In this document: positions 57,082-64,000 of the stretch, piece by piece | Numbering within the stretch: position 1 is the stretch's first letter | Layout: the number at the start of each line of letters is the position of its first letter | Source: VAZQ01 sp963817015 | GTDB lineage: Bacteria; Pseudomonadota; Alphaproteobacteria; Rhizobiales; Xanthobacteraceae | Assembly: GCA_963817015.1 (NCBI GenBank) | Contig: CAWFMV010000008.1 | Coordinates: 310,001-374,000 of the forward strand | Reading direction: 5' to 3' | DNA length: 64,000 nt | Notes under the pieces: model-generated | Told to the model about the DNA's origin: nothing | Databases searched by the model: none | Seen by the model: the letters and a program-made list of their open reading frames with translations, nothing else | Position numbers and translations under genes: made by a program

Positions 57082-57429
57082 ATGACGCGCACAGCTCCCA
57101 TCACCTCGCCGCAGACGGAGAACCTCCTTCGGATCGGCGCAAATCGATTTGAGTCATTGATGGCTGTGCATAAGCGATTGCTCGACACTTTCGAGCAGGT
57201 CCAGCGAGATCGGCTCACTCGCACGATGGAAGAGACGAAGCTTGCTTCCGAGTTCGCCGCCAAGGTCGCAAGCGCGCGCTCCATTCCCGATATCATGGCT
57301 CTCTACCAGCAATGGATCATGAAGTGTGAAGAAATGATGGCAGAAGACGGTCGCAAGTTCCTGGACGATAGCCAGAAGGTGGCGAATGCCGCATTAAGTC
57401 TGCTGTCGAACGGCGAGGAACGCACGTAG
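57082..57429 (+). CDS. Phasin family protein
   Basis: The 115 residues are all helical. NLLRIGANRFESLMAVHKRL then LDTFEQVQRDRLTRTMEETK and IPDIMALYQQWIMKCEEMMA are typical of phasins that coat polyhydroxyalkanoate granules. It precedes the hydroxybutyrate genes, which supports the call. Confidence 0.75.
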   Translation: MTRTAPITSPQTENLLRIGANRFESLMAVHKRLLDTFEQVQRDRLTRTMEETKLASEFAAKVASARSIPDIMALYQQWIMKCEEMMAEDGRKFLDDSQKVANAALSLLSNGEERT

Positions 57430-57497
57430 CCGAAGGCCACCGATGCGTCCTGTATCACCTCTGAGTAGCAACACGCGGCACAAAGGAGAGGGTCGTT

Positions 57498-57695
57498 ATG
57501 AAAGAAACTCACCTTAAACACCGACTTTTGGACATCACTCCGGAGCAAAAAGCAGCGCGCGAAGTCGTCAAGCTCATTCGGAAGCTGCGCTGGATCGGCA
57601 TGGAACGAGAGGCGGAGCAATTACAGACGGCACTCGGCGGGTTCCCACCTGACGAACGCGCGAGCCTGCTCGCTGGTCCCCATAGCACCGATTAG
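57498..57695 (+). CDS. Small helical hypothetical protein
   Basis: The 65 residues begin MKETHLKHRLLDITPEQKAA and continue KLIRKLRWIGMEREAEQLQT. AAAGGAGAG lies upstream. The gap of 14 bases to bdhA suggests co-transcription. The function is unknown. Confidence 0.7.
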   Translation: MKETHLKHRLLDITPEQKAAREVVKLIRKLRWIGMEREAEQLQTALGGFPPDERASLLAGPHSTD

Positions 57696-57709
57696 CCGCA
57701 GGAGCGTCA

Positions 57710-58496
57710 ATGCTGTTGGCTGGCAAATCGGCCGTGGTCACCGGATCGACCAGCGGGATTGGTCTTGGAATTGCCCGCGCCCTCGCAGAGGCTGGCGCCG
57801 ATATCGTCCTGAATGGCTTCGGCGAAGCGGCGGCTATTGAGAAACTGCGCTCAGGACTCGCAACGGAATTCGGGGTCCGCGTCACTTTCAGCAAGGCCGA
57901 CATCGCCTACGCTGATGAAGTCGCTGACATGATCGACACGGCGGCGTCAGAATTTGGCCATGTCGATATCCTGGTGAACAATGCCGGCATTCAACACACG
58001 GCTTCAATCGAGGCATTTCCCACCGATCAATGGAACCTGATCATCGCGATTAACTTGTCATCGAACTTTCATGCTATTCGCGCTGTGTTGCCAAGTATGC
58101 GCCAACGGAAATGGGGGCGCATTATCAATATCGCATCGACCCATGGTCTGGTGGCCTCTACCGGCAAAGGCGCCTACGTGGCCGCAAAGCATGGCGTGAT
58201 CGGGCTGACCAAAGTGGTCGCCCTCGAGACAGCTTCAACTGCAATCACCTGCAACGCGATTTGCCCTGGCTGGGTTTTGACCCCGCTCGTACAAAAGCAG
58301 ATAAATGAACGCGCCGAGCGCGAGAAGATCTCGGTGGATGTGGCCAAAGCCGATTTGTTGTCTGAAAAGCAGCCGTCGCGTCAATTCGCGAACTCCAGAG
58401 CAGATTGGCGCGGTGGTGGTTTTCCTCTGCTCGGAAGCCGCTGCTCAGATCCGGGGGGCCGCACTGCCCGTTGATGGCGGATGGACTGCACAATAG
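57710..58496 (+). CDS. bdhA: 3-hydroxybutyrate dehydrogenase (frameshifted)
   Basis: This short-chain dehydrogenase interconverts 3-hydroxybutyrate and acetoacetate. The joined product is about 261 residues. It has the cofactor loop TGSTSGIGLGIARA, NNAG in VNNAGIQHTASIE, the catalytic Ser in INIASTHGLVAS, Tyr/Lys in AYVAAKHG, and CPGWVLTPLVQKQI. One extra base at about 58390 separates SEKQPSRQF from TPEQIGAVVVFLCSE and the C-terminal LPVDGGWTAQ. AGGAG precedes the start. It is the first enzyme of the ketone-body block with atoD-atoA. Confidence 0.9.
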
Positions 58497-58519
58497 ACCT
58501 CGCTCGGGAGCCAACATCG

Positions 58520-59167
58520 ATGCAGACAGTTTCGCTCGATCAATCGGTTCGCATGATCCCCGATGGCGCAAGCCTGATGATCGGGGGGTTTCTGGGCGTG
58601 GGCACACCCGAGCGCATCATTGATGAGATCATTCGACAGAACAAACGTGATCTGACCGTCATCGCCAACGATACGGCGACCCTGGACAAGGGGATTGGCA
58701 AGCTTGTTCGAGCGAGGCTCCTCCGCAAGGCCATTGTGAGCCACATCGGTCTTAACGCCGAGACGCAGCGACAGATGATGAACGGTGAACTGGAAGTCGA
58801 GCTCGTCCCGCAAGGGACGCTCATTGAGCGCATTCGCGCCGGCGGATATGGACTGGGCGGGGTTCTGACTCAGACCGGCATTGGAACTCCCGTCGAGGTC
58901 GGCAAACAGCAAGTTGAGGTCGGAGGAAAACCCTATCTGCTTGAGATCGCGCTGCGCGCGGACTTCGCCTTGGTCCAGGCGTTCATCGCCGATTATCTGG
59001 GCAATCTGGGCTATGCGCTGACCGCTCGCAACTTCAACCCCGTGATCGCAATGGCCGCCGGGACCGTCATCGCCAGTGCGGACAATATCGTACCCGTGGG
59101 CGTGATCTCGCCCGACCATGTTGTGACGCCCGCACCGATCGTCGACTACCTCGTCGCCAACGGATGA
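58520..59167 (+). CDS. atoD: CoA transferase subunit A (acetate/3-oxoacid type)
   Basis: The 215 residues begin MQTVSLDQSVRMIPDGASLM and have IGGFLGVGTPERIIDEI (the GFLG CoA-binding loop), VPQGTLIERIRAGGYGLGGV and LTQTGIGTPV. It pairs with the next gene to move CoA between acetyl or succinyl and acetoacetyl or butyryl groups. It lies 23 bases after bdhA. Confidence 0.92.
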   Translation: MQTVSLDQSVRMIPDGASLMIGGFLGVGTPERIIDEIIRQNKRDLTVIANDTATLDKGIGKLVRARLLRKAIVSHIGLNAETQRQMMNGELEVELVPQGTLIERIRAGGYGLGGVLTQTGIGTPVEVGKQQVEVGGKPYLLEIALRADFALVQAFIADYLGNLGYALTARNFNPVIAMAAGTVIASADNIVPVGVISPDHVVTPAPIVDYLVANG

Positions 59168-59173
59168 GCCGCA

Positions 59174-59824
59174 ATGGAGCCGCATACGATCATTGCGCGC
59201 CGCATTGCCAGGGAGCTTTCGCCCGGCATGCTCGTCAACCTGGGCATTGGAATTCCAACGCGTGTCGCAAACTTTCTTCCGGCGGGCATGCTCGTATTCT
59301 TTCAGTCCGAAAATGGCTTGATTGGCACCGGTTCGGTGCCCGAGGAAGGGATGGCACATCCAACCCTCACGGACGCTGCCGGCCATCCTGTCACCGCCCT
59401 ACCCGGCGCCAGCACATTCGATAGCGCCATGTCGTTCGGTCTGATCCGTGGCGGTCATCTTGACCTTACCGTTCTTGGCGGTTTGCAGGTCGATCAGGTG
59501 GGACGACTCGCCAATTGGACCATTCCCAACAAAATGGTTCCGGGAATGGGAGGCGCCATGGACCTGGTCTGCGGTGCCAAACGCGTCATCGTGGCCATGC
59601 AACACGCCGCCAAGGGTGCATCAAAGATCGTCAAGAAATGCACGCTGCCGGTCACAGCGACACGTCCAGTGGATTTGGTGGTCACTGAATTGGCGGTGAT
59701 TGCGTTTCGCGATGGCCGGGCGACCCTGCTGGAGACTGCTCCAGGCATTTCCCCAGCGCAGGTGGTGGCTGCCACCGAAGCCGAGCTCGTTATGCCGAAC
59801 AACATTCCGGAAATGTCGCTATGA
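59174..59824 (+). CDS. atoA: CoA transferase subunit B
   Basis: The 216 residues have GMLVNLGIGIPTRVANFLP, the catalytic glutamate in FQSENGLIGTG, SFGLIRGGHLDLTVLGGLQV and GMGGAMDLVCGAKRVIVAMQ. This is the beta subunit of the family I CoA transferase. It lies 6 bases after the A subunit. With bdhA it converts stored hydroxybutyrate to acetoacetyl-CoA. Confidence 0.94.
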   Translation: MEPHTIIARRIARELSPGMLVNLGIGIPTRVANFLPAGMLVFFQSENGLIGTGSVPEEGMAHPTLTDAAGHPVTALPGASTFDSAMSFGLIRGGHLDLTVLGGLQVDQVGRLANWTIPNKMVPGMGGAMDLVCGAKRVIVAMQHAAKGASKIVKKCTLPVTATRPVDLVVTELAVIAFRDGRATLLETAPGISPAQVVAATEAELVMPNNIPEMSL

Positions 59825-59919
59825 CTATTCACCCAACCATCAGCCGCAGCCCACAGCACGCGAGCTCGAGGCTGCGTTTGACCTCAAGTGCACTCAACCG
59901 CGCGAGGTTCTCTAAATGA
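59821..59919 (+). CDS. Possible 32-residue bridging peptide
   Basis: An ATG overlaps the atoA stop (ATGA at 59821), and the frame ends at a TGA overlapping the fabI start (ATGA at 59916). It fills the gap exactly. The sequence MTIHPTISRSPQHASSRLRL is Ser/Arg-rich. It may be a coupling leader or chance. Confidence 0.3.
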   Translation: MTIHPTISRSPQHASSRLRLTSSALNRARFSK

Positions 59920-60698
59920 TACCGACCGCAAAGGCAAAATTGCTGGAGCCCAAGAAGGGCCTCATCGTCGGCATTGCCAACGATCAATCGATCGCCTGGG
60001 GCTGCGCCAAGGCCTTCCGTGCGCTGGGTGCCGAGCTCGCGGTAACCTACCTTAACGACAAAGCAAAGAAATACGTCGAACCATTGGCGCGCGAGCTCGA
60101 AGCGCCGATCTTGATGCCTATGGATGTGAGTACCCCCGGCCAGATGGAGGCCGTGTTCGAGCGCATCGAGAAGGAGTGGGGCGAGCTCGATTTTCTCCTC
60201 CACGCCATTGCCTTCTCGCCAAGGGAAGCGCTGCACGGCCGGGTCGTAGACGTGCCCCGCGAGGGCTTCCTGACCACGATGGATATCTCCTGCTGGTCGT
60301 TCATCCGCATGGCCCATCTTGCCGAACCGTTGATGAAGAATGGCGGCACACTCTTCACCATGAGCTACTACGGCAGCCAGATGGTTGTGAAGAATTACAA
60401 CATCATGGGCGTAGCCAAAGCCGCGCTCGAGAGCGCAGTGCGATATATAGCAGCCGAGCTGGGGCCAAAAGGGATCCGCGTTCACGCGATCTCTCCTGGT
60501 CCGCTGGCGACGCGTGCCTCTTCAGGAATTCCCGAATTCGATGAGCTGCTCGAAAAGGCCAAGGGCAAGGCCCCTGCCCGCAGCCTGGTCAGCATCGATG
60601 ATGTGGGCATTGCAACTGCGTTTCTTGCCCACGACGCCGCACGGCTCATCACCGGCGAAACACTTTATGTCGACGGAGGCTACCACATCATCGATTAG
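59916..60698 (+). CDS. fabI: Enoyl-[acyl-carrier-protein] reductase (NADH)
   Basis: The 260 residues have GLIVGIANDQSIAWGCAKAF (FabI cofactor motif), HAIAFSPREALHGRVVDV, the Tyr-x6-Lys pair within NYNIMGVAKAALE, and SPGPLATRASSGIPEFDELL. It reduces enoyl-ACP in fatty-acid elongation. Being inside the hydroxybutyrate cluster, it is perhaps an additional copy, and it could also act on crotonyl groups; this is inference. It is coupled to the genes before it. Confidence 0.93.
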   Translation: MIPTAKAKLLEPKKGLIVGIANDQSIAWGCAKAFRALGAELAVTYLNDKAKKYVEPLARELEAPILMPMDVSTPGQMEAVFERIEKEWGELDFLLHAIAFSPREALHGRVVDVPREGFLTTMDISCWSFIRMAHLAEPLMKNGGTLFTMSYYGSQMVVKNYNIMGVAKAALESAVRYIAAELGPKGIRVHAISPGPLATRASSGIPEFDELLEKAKGKAPARSLVSIDDVGIATAFLAHDAARLITGETLYVDGGYHIID

Positions 60699-60877
60699 GC
60701 GCGGTGGCTGAAGCCGCAATCGTTGCCGAATATCGGCACCACGCAGCCCCGATACGGCGCAATCTTCCGAGAATGCGAAGCTGGCAGAGCTTGATCTTCA
60801 CGGAAGGCCACTGATCGACATGCCCGGCTGGCGAGAATGCTACAGCAACGCCTCCATCGGATCACAGAGCAGTCACA

Positions 60878-62170
60878 ATGCATCTCTGGCTTCTTCCGAT
60901 AAGCTATGTTGCGATGAGCGTCCTCGCGGCATTCACATTTCCCAGGATTGAACACGCGTATCTGGGATCATACAAACTCGGCTTATCGGTATCGTCGGTG
61001 CAGGCCTATTTGTCTGCTGCAGCATCCGGCATGATGGCATTGACAGCGATTGTCTTTTCCATCGCATTCGTCATGGTGCAATTCAGCGCTATTGCCTATT
61101 CGCCGCGGTTGGCTCTCCTGTTTGTCCGTGACCGAACGCTTTTTCACACACTTGGGATCTTTGTGGCGACTTTCGTCTATTCCCTTTCACTACTTGCATG
61201 GATTGACCGCGACGGATCCGGTTATGTTCCGATGTTTTCGACCCTGCTTGTCGCAATGATGGTCATTGTCAGCGTGATACTCTTTTCGCTTCTCGTTCAA
61301 CGGCTCAATGAGCTGCAAATTTCGAATGTACTTCACGTCATCGGCGATAGGGGTCGCCAGGTGATCCACGCAATGTACCCGCGTCGTGATGACAAGACGG
61401 TAGATGTGCAGAAAGCCAGGCGCGATATCGCCGGTTCCATCCTCTTGGGGCCGGTCACACAGACACTGACATACTCCGGCAAGCCACGCACCATAGCGAG
61501 CTACGATATCGGCGTGCTGGTTCGAGAGGCGCAGAAGGCAGACGCCGTGATTGTGATGGCAAGCGCGGTTGGCGACACGCTTGTTGAAACCGCTGTTATT
61601 CTTCGCGTCTACCGCGCCAGGACGATGCTTCCGGACGATCGATTGATGCGCGGGCTTCACCTAGCCACAGAACGTACGTTCGATCAGGACCCCAAATTTG
61701 CGCTTCGCCTGCTCGTCGATATTGCCATTAAGGCCCTTTCTCCGGCCATCAACGATCCGACCACGGCGGTGCAAACGATCGATCAAATCGAGGATCTTCT
61801 GCATCGCCTGGGGCAGCGCGAATTAGATGCCGGCCAGATCAGAGACAATAAGGGGCATCTGCGTTTGGTTTTTCCTGCTCCGACCTGGGATGACTATCTT
61901 GCGCTTGCTTTTGATGAAATTCGACAATTTGGCGCAAATTCAGTGCAAGTCATGCGGCGCCTGCGGTCGGCATTGATCGCTGTCGCCGAGCCGTTGACAA
62001 ACTCGGGTCAAGCCGACGCCGTCCTTCAATATCTGAAGCACCTCGACTTAGTCATCGACCATTCGTCATTTGATCCGGAGGACCGCATTGCCGCTCGCCA
62101 AGAGGATCGGCAGGGTCTTGGCTTGTCCCGCTTCCATACGGAACCGAAAGGCCTCGTCAGCGGCCGATAG
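60878..62170 (+). CDS. DUF2254 membrane protein
   Basis: The 430 residues have about four N-terminal membrane helices (LLPISYVAMSVLAAFTFP; MALTAIVFSIAFVMVQFSAI; HTLGIFVATFVYSLSLLAWI; FSTLLVAMMVIVSVILFSLL). A cytoplasmic domain with VREAQKADAVIVMASAVGDT and IAIKALSPAINDPTTAVQTI follows. It matches DUF2254, of unknown function. The last conserved segment is a hallmark of the family. Confidence 0.85.
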   Translation: MHLWLLPISYVAMSVLAAFTFPRIEHAYLGSYKLGLSVSSVQAYLSAAASGMMALTAIVFSIAFVMVQFSAIAYSPRLALLFVRDRTLFHTLGIFVATFVYSLSLLAWIDRDGSGYVPMFSTLLVAMMVIVSVILFSLLVQRLNELQISNVLHVIGDRGRQVIHAMYPRRDDKTVDVQKARRDIAGSILLGPVTQTLTYSGKPRTIASYDIGVLVREAQKADAVIVMASAVGDTLVETAVILRVYRARTMLPDDRLMRGLHLATERTFDQDPKFALRLLVDIAIKALSPAINDPTTAVQTIDQIEDLLHRLGQRELDAGQIRDNKGHLRLVFPAPTWDDYLALAFDEIRQFGANSVQVMRRLRSALIAVAEPLTNSGQADAVLQYLKHLDLVIDHSSFDPEDRIAARQEDRQGLGLSRFHTEPKGLVSGR

Positions 62171-62419
62171 CGGACACGGGGCGCAATGCGAATTCCATTT
62201 CCATGACTTCTGGCTCGAAGCTGGCGAGCGGCCCTAAACTTTAGTCAGTTTCACTGAACCAAAGGGCAATTTGTCTTCAGGACCAATCGAGGCAATTTAG
62301 ATCTGGCAGTTCGCAATTGCCAAGGCGCGCTTGCCGTGGGCGGCAACCGGCCGCGCGCCGTTGGGCATTGGCACCGAGTGTCGCCCGTTTTGGGATGAAA
62401 AGCGGTACAGGAGGCGGCA

Positions 62420-63052
62420 ATGAACTACAGCCTGCCCACTCACGAATTCCATCCGGAGCTCGGCTATCTCTGCCCGTCCCGTCAGCTTCGACAAAACGTG
62501 CGCGTCGGACTCGCTGCAGCTGCATTCGGTATCATCACAGGCTTGGCTGCCGCCGCGGTTCTGCTTCCGAGGCACGGCCCCGATCCCGCACGGAGCGAAC
62601 CTCTGCTGGCCGGAGCGCCCTTTGGCGCAGCCGGCGATCTTGCTCCACTTCCTGCACCGAGCCCATCGGTCGCGCTCGCTGGAACGCCCGCTGGCACGGC
62701 AGCGCGGGTCTCCACTGGAGCCTCCCACAAACAGCTGGCTGCGGCCGCGCCCGTAACGCCGGCGGCCGGCGCAGGGGACGAATTATCCGCCGCCGTTCAG
62801 GCGCCGCCGGCTCGAGCTACTCCTGTGGCCACCAGCGATCGCGGCACGGCAGCGGTCAGCGGGCACGAGCACGTTCGGGCAGAGGCAATCAAGAGAACGA
62901 AAAGAGCGAAGGCAAACGCGCGTCCGCGCGCGCGGGAGCCCTATCCCACAGACGCTTTCGCTGCCAGCCCCTTTAGCTTCGAGACCCGCCGCTTTTCCGA
63001 TGGCACACGCTCCGCGCGGCGCAGAGATTGGGGTAGCAGCTGGTCCTGGTGA
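62420..63052 (+). CDS. Single-helix membrane protein with Ala/Pro-rich tail
   Basis: The 210 residues begin MNYSLPTHEFHPELGYLCPS. One membrane helix (VGLAAAAFGIITGLAAAAVL) lies near residues 30-50, followed by a long Ala/Pro-rich periplasmic segment and a basic end. Similar orphans occur in rhizobia. GGAGGCGGC precedes the ATG. A partial TAAACCAA-like site (CTGAACCAAAGG) is at 62254-62265. Confidence 0.6.
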   Translation: MNYSLPTHEFHPELGYLCPSRQLRQNVRVGLAAAAFGIITGLAAAAVLLPRHGPDPARSEPLLAGAPFGAAGDLAPLPAPSPSVALAGTPAGTAARVSTGASHKQLAAAAPVTPAAGAGDELSAAVQAPPARATPVATSDRGTAAVSGHEHVRAEAIKRTKRAKANARPRAREPYPTDAFAASPFSFETRRFSDGTRSARRRDWGSSWSW

Positions 63053-63433
63053 GGTCGGCGGCCGACACTCGACGAGTGGTGCCCGAGATCCGGCACTGCA
63101 AGCTCGCGGGCGCGCAACTCGCATTGCCGGCACAGGTGCTCTCTCCACTAACTGCGAGCTCATGGTTGTTGCGAAAACGAATGACGTCCTCGGCATTGTC
63201 CGATCTGCTCGTCGCTAAACCTTCAGATAATTGTTCTGAACATTGTTTTGGATAAGTTTCTCATCGCAGTTGTACACCACTCTCTCCTTGATTGACCCGG
63301 TTGGCCCCCCCGGCCGGGACTCCTGCGGGAGGCCGGCGGGAACTAAAACGACCATCCCCACCGCCGGCCCTCCCAACGGACTTCTTTCGGGTCGTTCTCC
63401 CACTCTGTTGAAGATCTTTCAGCGAGGGCGGAC
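63053..63433. other. Intergenic region
   Basis: In these 381 bases there is no convincing gene. A GC-rich palindromic zone (GGCCGGGACTCC and GGGAGGCCGGC) is at about 63310-63340. AACGACC (63347-63353) and GGTCGTT (63390-63396) could pair as an outer stem. Confidence 0.4.
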
Positions 63434-63523
63434 ATGAGTGATGGCGACGCAATGCATTTCATGCTTGGCTTTGCTGCAGGTGCGGCGCTGCTCTGGGTGA
63501 TAACCGAGGCGATCTGGATGTGA
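63434..63523 (+). CDS. 29-residue membrane peptide
   Basis: A short frame with GAGGG nine bases upstream encodes MSDGDAMHFMLGFAAGAALL and ends WVITEAIWM. It is one hydrophobic helix with a charged start. Small single-helix proteins are easily missed. No function can be given. Confidence 0.45.
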   Translation: MSDGDAMHFMLGFAAGAALLWVITEAIWM

Positions 63524-63869
63524 CTGTAACAGTCACTATGTCGTGTGGATCTTCAGACCGCGAGCTCCGCCTTCCCTCTTAACATTGACAGCCTCGCGGG
63601 ATTGGACGCTCAAATGATTTATTGAACGCCTGCGCTAAAGCGATCGGATCGCTTCAAAGCTACCCTTTCGTTTCTACCTTCAATCGTTGCGGGCTTGGTC
63701 GCTCCAGCTAACCACGCATCTTCACCGGCTCCGAGGACGTCCCTCCGAGCAGCGGAGAATTCCTTGGCTGTGGGGCGCGCGACCGGCTCTCATTCGTGGC
63801 CGCGCGTCCAAACAATCCCGTAGGCTCGTAAGCACCCTGCTCAGGCCCCCACTAAAGATCCGCTCGATC
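63524..63869. other. Intergenic region
   Basis: No gene, tRNA or clear hairpin is seen in these 346 bases. Confidence 0.45.
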
Positions 63870-64000
63870 TCAATCGTCTTCCTCTTCGGAGTTCATCCGA
63901 CGCTCTTCCGCGCGGTCTCTCAATTCCCGAAGCACAGAGATTGTGAGATAGCCGAGGTTCCGCTTCTGGACGGGTGTGAGGGTCTGATAGAGCGGCTGCC
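63870..64000 (-). CDS. C-terminal fragment of a Spy/CpxP-like (LTXXQ) protein
   Basis: The last 43 codons are present and end at the TGA at 63870. They read LYQTLTPVQKRNLGYLTISV, then LRELRDRAEERRMN and an acidic tail SEEEDD. The LTPVQ element resembles the LTXXQ repeat of Spy-type periplasmic chaperones. The start lies beyond the window. Confidence 0.5.
   Translation of the reverse strand, partial: QPLYQTLTPVQKRNLGYLTISVLRELRDRAEERRMNSEEEDD

Noticed and set aside
62254..62265. A seventh TAAACCAA-type site (CTGAACCAAAGG)
   Set aside because: One base of the invariant core differs and the spacing to the gene (about 154 bases) is larger. It is mentioned with the gene but not counted.
38400..62300. 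FixK/FNR boxes (TTGAT-N4-ATCAA) in front of the acetate and stress genes
   Set aside because: I looked for them because the gene set suggests oxygen control, but saw no good match near the start codons.

Overview
The window reads as chromosomal DNA of a GC-rich alphaproteobacterium, most likely Hyphomicrobiales (Bradyrhizobium, Rhodopseudomonas or Pseudolabrys-like). The evidence is the tRNA-Leu/tig/clpP/clpX/lon block, the nnr-glnB-glnA order with a sigma-54 type promoter, rplM-rpsI, ctaA next to a DUF2842 gene, a DUF1476 (ATPase zeta-inhibitor type) gene, and many small secreted proteins of rhizobial style. Genus assignment is inference; no rRNA is present.

Layout. 1-4.6 kb: protein quality control (lon N-terminus, clpX, clpP, tig, all on the minus strand) and tRNA-Leu. 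4.8-9.8 kb: a copper-site-depleted multicopper-oxidase-like protein, frameshifted nnr, then glnB-glnA. 9.9-15.0 kb: a three-gene minus-strand operon (alpha-helical repeat protein, winged-helix/SWIM zinc-finger protein, reverse transcriptase) with a 166-nt RNA candidate bounded by 13-bp complementary arms just before the RT. I read it as a type XIII-like retron, and it is the most notable system here. 15.1-24.8 kb: ordinary metabolism and housekeeping (VOC protein, rplM-rpsI, thioesterase, enoyl-CoA hydratase-like protein, O-acetylhomoserine sulfhydrylase, haem A synthase). 24.8-25.9 kb: a chimeric gene with an IS66 TnpA-like tail. 26.3-33.8 kb: an exopolysaccharide cluster (deacetylase, GumC-like, glycosyltransferase, sugar-phosphate transferase, O-antigen ligase-like). 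33.9-37.0 kb: a 3-kb integrated remnant flanked by a 40-bp repeat of the tRNA-Pro 3' end.

37.6-64 kb is an accessory stress and overflow-carbon region. It holds HdeB-like, HdeD and LapA-like proteins, a DUF3300 protein with an S74-type C-terminus, an AraC regulator, ackA-pta with a DUF3141 (PHA-synthase-like) gene, a sensor kinase with a periplasmic-binding-protein-like domain, two FixJ-type regulators and a single-domain receiver, an ECF sigma factor, a phasin, 3-hydroxybutyrate dehydrogenase, a two-subunit CoA transferase and fabI. Six intergenic sites in 38.4-56.2 kb share the core TAAACCAA. Four of them lie 110-119 bp before a start codon, which suggests one undescribed regulon. The genes together suggest storage and recycling of acetyl and hydroxybutyryl units under energy or acid stress, controlled by the two-component genes in the middle.

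Caution: at least eleven genes carry one or more single-base frameshifts, while most small and housekeeping genes are intact. Residual indels of a long-read or draft assembly are the simplest explanation, so I list these as full genes with the shift positions rather than as proven pseudogenes.
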